Shown piece by piece: positions 8,649 to 17,609 of a stretch of DNA of 64,000 bases (its first letter is position 1; every line of letters starts with the position of its first letter). Made by a program: the position numbers and the translations under genes. The DNA comes from Alkalimonas delamerensis (GTDB taxonomy: Bacteria; Pseudomonadota; Gammaproteobacteria; Enterobacterales; Alteromonadaceae): assembly GCF_030717955.1 (NCBI RefSeq), contig NZ_JAUZVY010000003.1:336432-400431 (forward strand). Direction: 5' to 3'. Under the pieces are notes generated by a model. That model ran no database searches and was not told the origin of the DNA. It saw nothing but the letters and a program-made list of their open reading frames with translations.

Positions 8649-11272
8649 TGCAACAACAAGCACGATTTATCAATGTGGGCGAGCGCACCAATGTCACCGG
8701 CTCGGCCCGTTTTAAAAAGCTGATTTTAAACGGCGACTACGAGACTGCGCTCGAAGTGGCAAAGCAGCAGGTCGAAAACGGCGCTCAGATTATCGACATC
8801 AACATGGATGAAGCCATGCTCGACAGCAAGGCTGCCATGGTGCGGTATCTGAATTTGTTGGCCGGTGAGCCCGATATTGCCCGGGTCCCCATTATGGTCG
8901 ACTCCTCCAAGTGGGAGGTGATCGAAGCCGCCCTCAAATGCATTCAGGGCAAGGCCATCGTCAATTCCATTTCATTAAAAGAAGGCGAAGCGCCATTTTT
9001 AGAGCAGGCCCGTCGCATTCGGCGCTATGGTGCTGCCGCTGTGGTGATGGCCTTTGATGAAGTGGGGCAGGCCGATACCCAGGCGCGCAAAGTGGAAATT
9101 TGCCAACGTGCATACCGTTTGTTGGTCAATGAGGTTGGCTTTCCACCGGAAGACATCATCTTTGATCCCAATATTTTTGCCGTGGCGACCGGTATCGAAG
9201 AGCACAACAACTACGCGGTCGACTTTATTGAAGCCTGCCGTGACATCAAACGCCTGTGCCCTTACGCCAAAATTTCCGGCGGCGTGTCGAACATTTCCTT
9301 TTCGTTCCGAGGCAATGACCCGGTGCGTGAGGCGATGCACTCGGTATTTTTGTACCATGCCATCGCCGCCGGTATGGATATGGGCATCGTGAATGCTGGT
9401 CAGTTGGCCGTGTACGACGATATCCCACAGTTGCTACGCGAGCGGGTCGAGGATGTGATCTTAAACCGGCGTGAGGACGCTACCGAACGCTTGCTGGAGA
9501 TAGCGCCGGAGTTTAAAGGCGACGGCAGCGTGGCGGAAAAGCAAGACGATGCCTGGCGCAGTCTGCCGGTGACCAAGCGGCTGGAACACGCCTTGGTCAA
9601 AGGCATTACCGATTACATTGAGCAGGATACTGAAGAAGCCCGTCAGCAGGCCGAAAAGCCACTGCACGTGATTGAAGGCCCCTTGATGGATGGCATGAAT
9701 GTGGTGGGCGATCTCTTTGGTGAAGGCAAGATGTTCTTGCCTCAAGTGGTCAAATCGGCCCGGGTCATGAAAAAAGCCGTCGCTTATCTGCAGCCCTACA
9801 TCGAGCAGGAAAAATCCGGTGGCAGTGCTCAGGGCAAAATTTTGCTGGCGACCGTCAAAGGCGATGTGCACGACATTGGTAAAAACATTGTTGGCGTGGT
9901 GCTGCAGTGCAACAACTTCGAAGTCATTGACCTGGGTGTAATGGTGCCTTGTGCCAAGTTGCTGCAGGTGGCCAAAGACGAGAATGTCGATGTGATTGGC
10001 TTGTCCGGATTAATCACCCCATCATTGGATGAAATGGTGCATGTGGCAAAAGAAATGCAGCGTCTAGGCTTTGAACTGCCGCTGCTGATTGGTGGCGCCA
10101 CCACCTCCAAGGTGCACACTGCGGTGAAAATAGAACCGCACTACCCGCATGGTGTGGTCTATGTACCCAATGCCTCGCGCAGTGTCTCTGTGGTGCAATC
10201 GCTGATCAGTAAAATTGGCAAAGCCGAGTATCTGGCCCGCATTCAATCCGAGTATCAAACGGTGCGTGAGCAGCATCAGCGCAGCCGCCCCGGTCAACGC
10301 ATGCTGAGCCTGGAGCAGGCCCGAGCCAATAAATTTTCGCTGGACTTGAGCAAAGTGGCCGCGGCACCGAAAAAGCCTGGGGTGCATCTGTGGCAGGATG
10401 TCGACTTACAGCCATTGCGTGATTACATTGACTGGACTCCCTTTTTCATGACCTGGCAGTTGTCGGGCAAGTACCCGCAAATTCTGAATCATGCCGAAGT
10501 AGGCATGGAAGCGCGGAAACTTTTTGCCGATGCCAACGCCATGCTGGATACCATGATTGCTGAGAAGCGCATTCAGGGCAAAGCGGTGTTCGGGCTCTTC
10601 CCGGCCAACAGCGAGGGCGATGACATTGTGGTCTACACCGATGAAAGCCGCACCGTTGAGCGTTGCCGCTTGCACCAGCTCCGTCAGCAATTGCAGCTGC
10701 GCAATAACATTCCCAACAGCTGTCTGAGTGATTTTATTGTGCCGGTAGGCAGTGGTGTGGCTGATTATGTGGGGGCCTTTGCCGTCAGTACGGGTTTTGG
10801 TGCCGACGAGTTCGCTGCCGAATTTGCTGCAGCGCACGATGATTACAACAGCATTTTAGTCAAAGCTCTGGCCGACCGGCTGGCAGAAGCGCTGGCCGAA
10901 TACCTGCACCTGTGCATTCGTCGTGATTACTGGGGCTATGCCGCCGATGAAAACCTGGATAACGACCAGCTGATTCGTGAGCTCTATCAGGGGATCCGGC
11001 CCGCACCCGGTTATCCGGCTTGTCCTGAGCATACTGAGAAAGGCACCCTGTGGCAGTTGCTGGATGTGGAAGCGCAAACCGGCATGCAGCTGACGGAAAG
11101 TTTCGCGATGTGGCCTGGCGCCGCAGTCAGTGGCTGGTATCTGGCGCATCCAGATAGCAAATACTTTGCCGTCAGTAAAATTGGCCGCGATCAGCTGGCG
11201 GATTATGCTGCCCGTAAAGGCTGGTCTGAGCAAGAAGCGGAATGCTGGCTTGCACCCAATCTGAATGATTAG
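8648..11272 (+). CDS. metH: Methionine synthase, folate/cobalamin/activation half (split MetH, C-part)
   Basis: An 874-residue protein holding the remaining MetH domains in order: pterin (methyltetrahydrofolate) barrel starting INVGERTNVTGS, four-helix cap, Rossmann cobalamin domain with the lower-ligand His408 in GDVHDIGKNIVG, and the C-terminal SAM-dependent reactivation domain (RPAPGYPACPEH). ATG 8648 shares its A with the last base of the previous gene's TAA (TAATG), a classic translational-coupling arrangement; GTG 8642 is an alternative. Sequence is continuous with E. coli MetH across the junction, so no domain is missing. Either the enzyme is naturally two-subunit or a one-base change has split it. 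The stop TAG coincides with the end of an inverted-repeat element. Confidence 0.9.
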   Translation: MQQQARFINVGERTNVTGSARFKKLILNGDYETALEVAKQQVENGAQIIDINMDEAMLDSKAAMVRYLNLLAGEPDIARVPIMVDSSKWEVIEAALKCIQGKAIVNSISLKEGEAPFLEQARRIRRYGAAAVVMAFDEVGQADTQARKVEICQRAYRLLVNEVGFPPEDIIFDPNIFAVATGIEEHNNYAVDFIEACRDIKRLCPYAKISGGVSNISFSFRGNDPVREAMHSVFLYHAIAAGMDMGIVNAGQLAVYDDIPQLLRERVEDVILNRREDATERLLEIAPEFKGDGSVAEKQDDAWRSLPVTKRLEHALVKGITDYIEQDTEEARQQAEKPLHVIEGPLMDGMNVVGDLFGEGKMFLPQVVKSARVMKKAVAYLQPYIEQEKSGGSAQGKILLATVKGDVHDIGKNIVGVVLQCNNFEVIDLGVMVPCAKLLQVAKDENVDVIGLSGLITPSLDEMVHVAKEMQRLGFELPLLIGGATTSKVHTAVKIEPHYPHGVVYVPNASRSVSVVQSLISKIGKAEYLARIQSEYQTVREQHQRSRPGQRMLSLEQARANKFSLDLSKVAAAPKKPGVHLWQDVDLQPLRDYIDWTPFFMTWQLSGKYPQILNHAEVGMEARKLFADANAMLDTMIAEKRIQGKAVFGLFPANSEGDDIVVYTDESRTVERCRLHQLRQQLQLRNNIPNSCLSDFIVPVGSGVADYVGAFAVSTGFGADEFAAEFAAAHDDYNSILVKALADRLAEALAEYLHLCIRRDYWGYAADENLDNDQLIRELYQGIRPAPGYPACPEHTEKGTLWQLLDVEAQTGMQLTESFAMWPGAAVSGWYLAHPDSKYFAVSKIGRDQLADYAARKGWSEQEAECWLAPNLND

Positions 11273-11356
11273 GGCGTGTTAACCTTTGCTGTTTGCTTTT
11301 AGAGCTGCTTGGCTGGTATCTATATAAGGCAAAGGTTGTAAGGTCAACATGCCCTA
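11270..11356. repeat. Small inverted-repeat (MITE-like) element between convergent genes
   Basis: TAGGGCGTGTT (11270-11280) is repeated in inverse as AACATGCCCTA (11346-11356), 10 of 11 positions. Inside, AACCTTTGC (11281-11289) pairs with GCAAAGGTT (11329-11337). The right arm has about eight extra bases. If the ends are GGGC...GCCC, both are flanked by TA, the target duplication of several transposon families. Both neighbouring genes, metH and the solute-binding protein, take their TAG stop from these ends. It could also act as a bidirectional terminator hairpin. No transposase is encoded. Confidence 0.5.
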
Positions 11357-12142
11357 GTGTATAGCAGCCGGCTCTGGCAGTGGCAGGGTCGGCAAGTAGC
11401 GCGCCCGGATCTGCTGCAACCGGCCCTGCTGATACAGTCGTTGCCAGGCCTCATCCAGCTGGATTGCCTGAGCCTCAGCAATACTTTGTCGACTAATGCC
11501 AAAATAGACCGGGTTTTGATACACCACCAGCAGCTGCTGGTATTGGTTGTGTTGCACCTGACCGCTCTGCTGCCAGTGATAGAGGGTGGTTTGGTCTTCC
11601 AGCACCGCATCGACCCGGCCACTTTCCAACAAAGCCAGTTTGTCTTCATGGCTGCGGATTTCCACCAGAGTCGGGCCAAAGCCGTCCTGTTCAATCAGCT
11701 GCTGGAAAGCCTCGCCGTAGTAAGCACCATTTAAAATCGCAATGATGCGCTCTTTCGGCCACTCGGCTAATTCTGTAAGACTTTCAAGCTTTGGCAGCTT
11801 TGCGGCATCGCCGATAAGAATAACCGTTTCAATATGGTGAGGTCCGATAAAGCGAAAGTCGGCATGCCGTGCTTCGGAAAAAGATAGGTGACTCAGTATG
11901 TCCAACTGGCCTTGAGCCAGCAACTGCAATGATCGCCGCCAGGGCGACTGCAAAATGGTCAGCTCGCAGCCAACCTCTGTAGCCAGGGATCGCGCCAGAT
12001 CAATGGACAAGCCCTGCCAGCCTTGTTCACCCGGGTTTAAATGGGGCGGGAAGTAACTATCAGCCCCCATTCGCAGGGTGCAACTGTAAGCCGGCATGGC
12101 AGCCAGCCAAAACAGCAGGGAAATCAAGAATAATCTTGGCAC
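11354..12142 (-). CDS. Periplasmic solute-binding protein (family 3-like)
   Basis: A 262-residue protein with a cleavable signal peptide ending in the Ala-Tyr-Ser region near residue 20. It has the amino-acid-binding fold of family 3 extracellular solute-binding proteins, recognised from the opening CTLRMGADSYFPP, the GLSIDLARSLA segment and the SGRVDAVLED hinge motif. No permease or ATPase gene is nearby, so it may be an orphan binding protein or a sensor-like periplasmic protein. It is divergent from a second binding protein starting 111 bases away. The stop codon falls in the inverted-repeat element. The ligand cannot be told from sequence. Confidence 0.75.
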   Translation of the reverse strand: MPRLFLISLLFWLAAMPAYSCTLRMGADSYFPPHLNPGEQGWQGLSIDLARSLATEVGCELTILQSPWRRSLQLLAQGQLDILSHLSFSEARHADFRFIGPHHIETVILIGDAAKLPKLESLTELAEWPKERIIAILNGAYYGEAFQQLIEQDGFGPTLVEIRSHEDKLALLESGRVDAVLEDQTTLYHWQQSGQVQHNQYQQLLVVYQNPVYFGISRQSIAEAQAIQLDEAWQRLYQQGRLQQIRARYLPTLPLPEPAAIH

Positions 12143-12253
12143 GAAGTGGCTTTCCTCAAAGCTGCCGTTGCGTTGTATTAAAGATACGTCGCAATGTTGT
12201 GAAATACAATTTCAGACTATACTTAAAAAACCAAAACATCATGAGCTTTGACC

Positions 12254-13006
12254 ATGCGCTTTCTGCTCGGTTTTATCTTGCTGTTGGTGAGTATAAGTCT
12301 GTCTGCTGAACGTACCCTGACTATTCTGGTAGGAATGGATAAACCGCCTTACATTCAATTGCAGGACGGCACCGGTTTTGAGCTGGAGCTATTGCGTGAA
12401 GTCAGTCGTAAAATGGGCTATGAAGCGGTTTATTTGCACGTGCCCAATGCCCGTATTCGCTATTTGCTTGAGCAGGGGCATGGCGATGTCGCGACCTTGC
12501 AGCGGCCTTCCGGCGAGCCGAGCACGCTGTATTACAGCCAGCCCTATGTGCGCTATCAAAATGCGGTCATCAGCTTGCGTGAGCGTGAACTGGTGATTCA
12601 GCATCCTCAGGATATGCAGCCTTTACGGGTTACTGCCTTTCAAAATGCCCATTTTGTGTTGGGGCCGGATTTTCAGAGCATGGCACAAAGCTCCAGCCGC
12701 TACCAGGAGACCACCAACCAACAAACTCAGGTCAGCCTATTGCTGGCCGGGCGGATCGATGCCGCTGTGATGGACATCAATATTTTCCACTATTTTCGGC
12801 GTGTCAGTGGGGACAATCAACCTATTCAGCTGCATACCATTTTCCCGCCCAGTGATTACCGGGCTGTTTTTCGTGAGCAGTCGTTGCAACAAGCCTTTGA
12901 TCGCGCCATGCATGCTTTTATGACATCGCCGGACTACTCTCGTTTGCAACTGGAGTTCTTTGGCTCCGTCAATCAGTATCAACTGGCCCCTTTAAGCACG
13001 GAATAA
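12254..13006 (+). CDS. Periplasmic solute-binding protein (family 3-like), second copy
   Basis: A 250-residue protein with an N-terminal signal peptide (hydrophobic core LLGFILLLVSISLSA). It shares the binding-protein fold with the divergent neighbour but only distant similarity: MDKPPYI, FELELLREVSRKMGY and AGRIDAAVMDINIF are the recognisable elements. The frame opens with TTG at 12248, but ATG 12254 gives a proper signal peptide. A TATACT at 12218-12223 is a possible -10 in the shared intergenic region. No transport operon is present, so a role in amino-acid or polar-compound sensing or uptake is only inferred. Confidence 0.72.
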   Translation: MRFLLGFILLLVSISLSAERTLTILVGMDKPPYIQLQDGTGFELELLREVSRKMGYEAVYLHVPNARIRYLLEQGHGDVATLQRPSGEPSTLYYSQPYVRYQNAVISLRERELVIQHPQDMQPLRVTAFQNAHFVLGPDFQSMAQSSSRYQETTNQQTQVSLLLAGRIDAAVMDINIFHYFRRVSGDNQPIQLHTIFPPSDYRAVFREQSLQQAFDRAMHAFMTSPDYSRLQLEFFGSVNQYQLAPLSTE

Positions 13007-13065
13007 CACTGGTTTTTTCCGGCTGACTCCTGACGGCACAGGCTTTTTCCAGTATCATAGCCGCC

Positions 13066-13848
13066 ATGTCCAAGCCGTGCTATCCGGTAGTTTGTTGCGA
13101 GGTTGCTGTGCACTCTGTGTTTGAATTGATTCGTCGTCGCCCGGTCCTGTCAGCTGTGTATTGGGTAAAAGATGCCTGGCAATTGTTTGCGCAAGCACCC
13201 TGGCTCTGGATCCAACTGACTTCCTTTGCTTTGTTGCTGAATCTGGTGGGTCGGTTCAATTCTTTATTGCTTATTCTGGCAATCTTTTTAAATCCTTTTA
13301 TCACGGCTGGCTTTTACAAGGTGGTGGTAGCGATTCAGCGGCAGGAAGCAGCCTCCTTTGCGCTGCTGTTTAAGCCGCTGCAACAGCCAGAATACCGACC
13401 TTTGTTTTTACGTCTGGCGGGCTTAAATTTTCTGCTGGCGATTCCGCTCAGCCTTTTTTATGAGTTTTTGGTGCAGCAGGTAGAGGCGGAAACGGTGCAG
13501 TTTAGCTTGGTCTTCTTGTTTGTGTTTTGTACCGCCATCGTCTGGATGATGTTCAGCTATGCGGTGGCGATTGTGTATTTTTTAGCAGAAAAGCGTTTGC
13601 TGTCTGCTTTGATGGCCAGCCTGGTTGCTTGTTGGCGTAATTTAGTGCCATTGATATTGTTTGGCATCATTGCTCTGGCGCTGAGTCTTGCTACGGTACC
13701 AACCTTTCTCCTGGGGATGATTCTGGTCATGCCACTGCTTCGCATAGCTTTCTTTTTGTCCTTTGAAGACATATTTTCCTTTGATCCCAAACAAGGTCGG
13801 GGCCAGGATTCGGAGCCTCCGGCAGCAGACGATGTGCTGGAAGTCTGA
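13066..13848 (+). CDS. Multi-pass membrane protein (BPSS1780-like)
   Basis: Up to 260 residues with about five or six hydrophobic segments, for example around residues 50-75, 78-92, 118-135, 145-175 and 195-240, and a polar acidic C-terminal tail. The overall pattern resembles the uncharacterised BPSS1780-type membrane proteins; this is a low-confidence family call. Translation could begin at ATG 13066 or at a GTG near 13108, which would remove a Cys-rich leader. The stop overlaps the recX start region, so it is probably cotranscribed with recX. No function is assigned. Confidence 0.6.
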   Translation: MSKPCYPVVCCEVAVHSVFELIRRRPVLSAVYWVKDAWQLFAQAPWLWIQLTSFALLLNLVGRFNSLLLILAIFLNPFITAGFYKVVVAIQRQEAASFALLFKPLQQPEYRPLFLRLAGLNFLLAIPLSLFYEFLVQQVEAETVQFSLVFLFVFCTAIVWMMFSYAVAIVYFLAEKRLLSALMASLVACWRNLVPLILFGIIALALSLATVPTFLLGMILVMPLLRIAFFLSFEDIFSFDPKQGRGQDSEPPAADDVLEV

Positions 13849-13851
13849 GTG

Positions 13852-14298
13852 ATGGACTTCTCCGGGCTAAAAAAAGCAGCGCTGCAGTTGCTGTCGCGGC
13901 GTGAGTACAGCGCTCAGCAATTGCAGCAACGTTTGCAAGCCCGTACAGAGGATGACCAACTGGTCCAGCAAGTGATATCATGGTGTCAGGCAGAAAATTA
14001 TCAGAGCGATAGCCGTTTTGTCGATATGCTGCTGCGCTCTCGGCTGGGCAAAGGCTATGGCCCTAAGATGATCCAGCAAGAGTGCCGCCAGCACGGTGTC
14101 GACCTGGCCCTGTTGCAACAGCAGCTGACAGAGCAGGCCCCGGATTGGGCCGCACTGGCCGCTGCCTGTTACCAGAAAAAATACGGCGATACCGCCATCA
14201 CGACACCGAAAGAGCGGGCAAAACGATTGCGTTATTTGCAGCAACGTGGTTTTTACCCGGAAGATTGCAAGGCTGCGCTCCCCAATGACAGAAGTTAG
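13852..14298 (+). CDS. recX: Regulatory protein RecX
   Basis: Small (148 residues) RecA modulator that caps RecA filaments and limits recombinase and co-protease activity. The family pattern of three-helix repeats is visible in LLSRREYSAQQLQQRL, the SDSRFVDMLLRSRLGKGYGP core and the C-terminal RLRYLQQRGFYPEDC. ATG 13852 and GTG 13849 are both possible starts. recX normally follows recA directly. Here it is separated from recA by six genes but keeps its conserved downstream partner alaS, nine bases away. Confidence 0.93.
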   Translation: MDFSGLKKAALQLLSRREYSAQQLQQRLQARTEDDQLVQQVISWCQAENYQSDSRFVDMLLRSRLGKGYGPKMIQQECRQHGVDLALLQQQLTEQAPDWAALAAACYQKKYGDTAITTPKERAKRLRYLQQRGFYPEDCKAALPNDRS

Positions 14299-14307
14299 GA
14301 AATCATC

Positions 14308-16935
14308 ATGAGCATGACATCATCCGCTATACGAAGTGCTTTTCTGGATTACTTTGCCAGCAAAGGTCACCAGATTGTACCAAGCGCCTCCCTGATCCCT
14401 GGCAATGATGCCACCTTGTTGTTTACCAATGCCGGAATGGTGCCTTTTAAAGATGTTTTCTTAGGACAGGATCCGCGCTCTTACAGCCGGGCGACTTCAG
14501 CACAGCGCTGTGTCCGGGCCGGTGGCAAACACAATGATTTGGAAAATGTCGGTTACACCGCCCGTCATCACACTTTCTTTGAGATGCTGGGCAACTTTAG
14601 TTTTGGCGATTATTTTAAGCAAGAAGCCATTGCTTATGCCTGGGAGTTTCTGACCAAAGAGCTGAAATTACCAGCAGAGAAGCTGTTGGTTACGGTGTAT
14701 GCCAGCGATGATGAAGCCTTTAACATCTGGACGCAGCAGATAGGTGTGCCGGCAGAAAAAGTGATCCGCATCGGCGATAATAAAGGGGCGCCCTATGCAT
14801 CGGATAACTTCTGGGCCATGGGCGATACCGGACCTTGTGGCCCTTGTACCGAAGTGTTTTACGATCACGGCGAGCACATCTGGGGCGGGCCTCCGGGCAG
14901 CCCGGAAGAAGACGGTGACCGTTTTATTGAGATCTGGAACATTGTCTTTATGCAATTTAACCGCCACGCCGATGGCCGGATGGAGCCTTTGCCAAAACCG
15001 AGCGTCGATACCGGCATGGGGCTGGAGCGGATCGCGGCTATTTTGCAAGGGGTGCACAGCAACTACGAGATTGATATCTTTCAGGCTCTGATCAAAGCGG
15101 CTGCCGAAGCAACCGGAACGCAGGATTTAACCAACAAATCGCTGCGGGTTATCGCCGATCACATCCGCAGCTGTGCTTTTTTGATGGTGGATGGTGTGCA
15201 ACCGTCCAATGAAGGCCGGGGCTATGTGCTGCGCCGCATTATTCGCCGCGCCGTTCGCCATGGCCATCAACTGGGCGCAGAAGGGGCCTTTTTCCATCAG
15301 CTGGTTGCGGCCTTGGTGGCACAAATGGGCGAGGCCTACCCGGAGCTGGCGGCCAAGCAGGCGGTGATTGAAAAACTGCTGAAAATTGAAGAAGAACAAT
15401 TTGGCAAAACCTTGCAGCGGGGCTTGAGTATGCTGCAAGAAGCGCTGCAGCAGTTAGAAGGCAAGGTACTACCAGGTGACCTGGCGTTTAAACTGTACGA
15501 CACCTATGGTTTTCCGGTGGATTTGACCAACGATGTGGCGCGGGAGCAGGGCTTCAGTGTCGATCAGGCAGGCTTTGAAGCCGAAATGGCGCAGCAGCGT
15601 CAGCGTGCCCAGCAGGCCAGCCAGTTTGGTGTCGACTACAATGCCCAGCTGAGCAGCAGCCAGATTACTGACTTTACCGGCTACGAGCAGCAGCATGGCA
15701 ACGCCAGAGTGCTGGAAATCTTGCGTGATGGTGAGCCGTGCCAGCAACTGGCCGATGGCGACGAAGCTTTGATCGTGCTGGATCAAACGCCTTTTTATGC
15801 CGAGTCGGGTGGTCAGATTGGCGATACCGGCACCCTGACCACGGCCGATGGCAGCATCTTTACCGTGACCGACACCATCAAGTTGGGCAAGGCGCATGCG
15901 CACAAAGGGAAGCTTGCCGGTCAGCTCGAAGTTGGAGCGACTGTGATGGCGCAAATTGATGACGAGCGTCGTCAGGCCATCCGGCAAAACCATTCGGCGA
16001 CCCATCTGGTGCATGCTGCTCTGCGTGCGGTTTTGGGTGAGCATGTAACGCAAAAAGGTTCTCTGGTTGGCCCAGAGCGTTTCCGTTTTGACTTCTCTCA
16101 CTACGAAGGCATCTCGGTTGAGCAATTGCAGGCGGTCGAGCAACTGGTCAATCAGCACATTCAGGCCAATCACCCGGTGCAAACCGAGTTAATGAGCCTG
16201 GAGGCAGCCAAAGCCGCTGGTGCTATGGCGCTCTTTGGTGAGAAGTACGACGACGATGTTCGGGTGCTGACCATGAGCCCCTTCTCCGTTGAGCTTTGCG
16301 GTGGCACCCATGTGCAGCGTACCGGCGATATTGGTCTCTTTAAAATTGTCTCCGAGGGGGGTATTGCAGCTGGTGTTCGCCGTATTGAGGCCGTCACCGG
16401 CTTGCAGGCGCTCCGTTGGCTCCATCAATTGGAAAGCCAGGCGCATCAGGTCGCCAGTGCCCTGAAAGGCGATCTGTTCAGCATTGCTGAGCGGGTATTG
16501 CAGAGTCAGGAGCGCAGCAAACAGCTGGAAAAAGAGCGGGATCAGTTAAAGCAAAAGCTGGCCAGTCAAGCAGGGGCCTCTTTATTGGAACAGGTGCAAC
16601 TGATAGCCGGCAGCAAAGTGCTGGTGACCGAGTTACCGCAGGTCGAGCCAAAAGCCTTGCGTCCTATGCTGGATGAGCTCAAGCAAAAGCTCGGCTCTGG
16701 CATTTTACTGCTGGCAACCGTCAATGACGGCAAAATCAGCTTGATTGCCGGTGTGACACAAGACTTGACCCAGAAAGTGCATGCCGGCAAGTTGGTCGGC
16801 TGGGCGGCGCAGCAGCTGGGCGGAAAAGGTGGTGGCCGGCCGGACATGGCGCAGGCTGGAGGCACCGATACGGCGGCTCTTGCCGAGGTGTTGCAGCAAA
16901 GCTTGCATCAGATTGAGCAGCAACTGTCGGCCTGA
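14308..16935 (+). CDS. alaS: Alanyl-tRNA synthetase
   Basis: Class II synthetase of 875 residues with all domains. The catalytic core starts IRSAFLDYFASKGHQIVPS and contains RCVRAGGKHNDLENVG. The editing domain has zinc motifs NHSATHLVH and CGGTHVQRTG, which hydrolyse Ser- and Gly-tRNA(Ala). The C-Ala domain ends with GGKGGGRPDMAQAGG. AGGA at 14297-14300 precedes ATG 14308. It lies in the conserved recX-alaS-csrA order and is followed by a hairpin terminator. Confidence 0.98.
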   Translation: MSMTSSAIRSAFLDYFASKGHQIVPSASLIPGNDATLLFTNAGMVPFKDVFLGQDPRSYSRATSAQRCVRAGGKHNDLENVGYTARHHTFFEMLGNFSFGDYFKQEAIAYAWEFLTKELKLPAEKLLVTVYASDDEAFNIWTQQIGVPAEKVIRIGDNKGAPYASDNFWAMGDTGPCGPCTEVFYDHGEHIWGGPPGSPEEDGDRFIEIWNIVFMQFNRHADGRMEPLPKPSVDTGMGLERIAAILQGVHSNYEIDIFQALIKAAAEATGTQDLTNKSLRVIADHIRSCAFLMVDGVQPSNEGRGYVLRRIIRRAVRHGHQLGAEGAFFHQLVAALVAQMGEAYPELAAKQAVIEKLLKIEEEQFGKTLQRGLSMLQEALQQLEGKVLPGDLAFKLYDTYGFPVDLTNDVAREQGFSVDQAGFEAEMAQQRQRAQQASQFGVDYNAQLSSSQITDFTGYEQQHGNARVLEILRDGEPCQQLADGDEALIVLDQTPFYAESGGQIGDTGTLTTADGSIFTVTDTIKLGKAHAHKGKLAGQLEVGATVMAQIDDERRQAIRQNHSATHLVHAALRAVLGEHVTQKGSLVGPERFRFDFSHYEGISVEQLQAVEQLVNQHIQANHPVQTELMSLEAAKAAGAMALFGEKYDDDVRVLTMSPFSVELCGGTHVQRTGDIGLFKIVSEGGIAAGVRRIEAVTGLQALRWLHQLESQAHQVASALKGDLFSIAERVLQSQERSKQLEKERDQLKQKLASQAGASLLEQVQLIAGSKVLVTELPQVEPKALRPMLDELKQKLGSGILLLATVNDGKISLIAGVTQDLTQKVHAGKLVGWAAQQLGGKGGGRPDMAQAGGTDTAALAEVLQQSLHQIEQQLSA

Positions 16936-16947
16936 TACTGATCCGAC

Positions 16948-16990
16948 ACAGCCAGTTTGTGGTATTTATACCCACTGGCTGTTGTTTTTT
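16948..16990 (+). terminator. Terminator of alaS
   Basis: ACAGCCAGT (16948-16956) pairs with ACTGGCTGT (16974-16982), with an inner GGTAT/ATACC pairing, and leads into a T-rich run to 16990. Confidence 0.85.
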
Positions 16991-17181
16991 GCATCATCCT
17001 CGCAGCATCTTTGCTACACTGAGTCCGAGGATTCTTGGTGATGCGCAACAACCAGAAAGCTTTTCAGCAGGAAAACAGTTTGCTTGCTTTTCTTTCGGTA
17101 AGCAGCTGAGTTATGATAAGTGACTTTTTCAGGATGCCAGCCTTATAACTGGACCGAAAACAAGGAAATAGGAGCAAACGA

Positions 17182-17373
17182 ATGCTAATTCTTACTCGAC
17201 GGGTTGGTGAAACCTTAATGATTGGTGATGAAGTCACCGTCACTGTGTTGGGCGTCAAAGGAAATCAGGTACGAATTGGTGTCAATGCACCGAAAGAAGT
17301 ATCTGTACACCGTGAAGAAATCTACATGCGGATCCAGGCAGAAAAGTCCCCGGACGAGGAAGGCAACGCCTAG
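17182..17373 (+). CDS. csrA: Carbon storage regulator CsrA
   Basis: A 63-residue RNA-binding global regulator that represses or stabilises mRNAs with GGA motifs near their ribosome-binding sites. The RNA-contacting N-terminus MLILTRRVGE and Arg44 in SVHREEI are intact. AGGAG at 17170-17174 precedes the ATG. The leader has two GGA triplets (in AAGGAAATAGGAGC), so CsrA could bind its own leader; that is inference. Position after alaS and before tRNA-Ser/Arg is conserved. Confidence 0.97.
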   Translation: MLILTRRVGETLMIGDEVTVTVLGVKGNQVRIGVNAPKEVSVHREEIYMRIQAEKSPDEEGNA

Positions 17374-17471
17374 AGCCAGCACCTTGCCATGGTGAAACGA
17401 CCCGATTTGGTGTTCATTTTGGCAGATTGTTTAAAAGGTCGGCAAACAAGCCTGCCCCACCGAAAAATAGT

Positions 17472-17499
17472 TTGACTTATTTTCCTGAGACTTTAATAT
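17472..17499 (+). promoter_or_regulatory. Promoter of the tRNA-Ser/Arg cluster
   Basis: TTGACT (17472-17477), 16 bases, TAATAT (17494-17499), then a G+C-rich CACGCCGC discriminator typical of stable-RNA promoters. It lies 20 bases before tRNA-Ser. Confidence 0.7.
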
Positions 17500-17518
17500 A
17501 CACGCCGCAACACAGCGC

Positions 17519-17608
17519 GGAGAAATGGCCGAGTGGCTGAAGGCGCACCCCTGCTAAGGGTGTATAGGGGAAACTCTATCGAGGGTTCGAATCCCTCTTT
17601 CTCCGCCA
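17519..17608 (+). tRNA. tRNA-Ser (GCT)
   Basis: 90 bases including the encoded CCA. The acceptor stem GGAGAAA pairs with TTTCTCC. It has a long variable arm and the anticodon GCT in CTGCTAA. The T-loop GGTTCGAATCC is intact. It reads AGC/AGU serine codons. Confidence 0.97.
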
Positions 17609-17609
17609 T

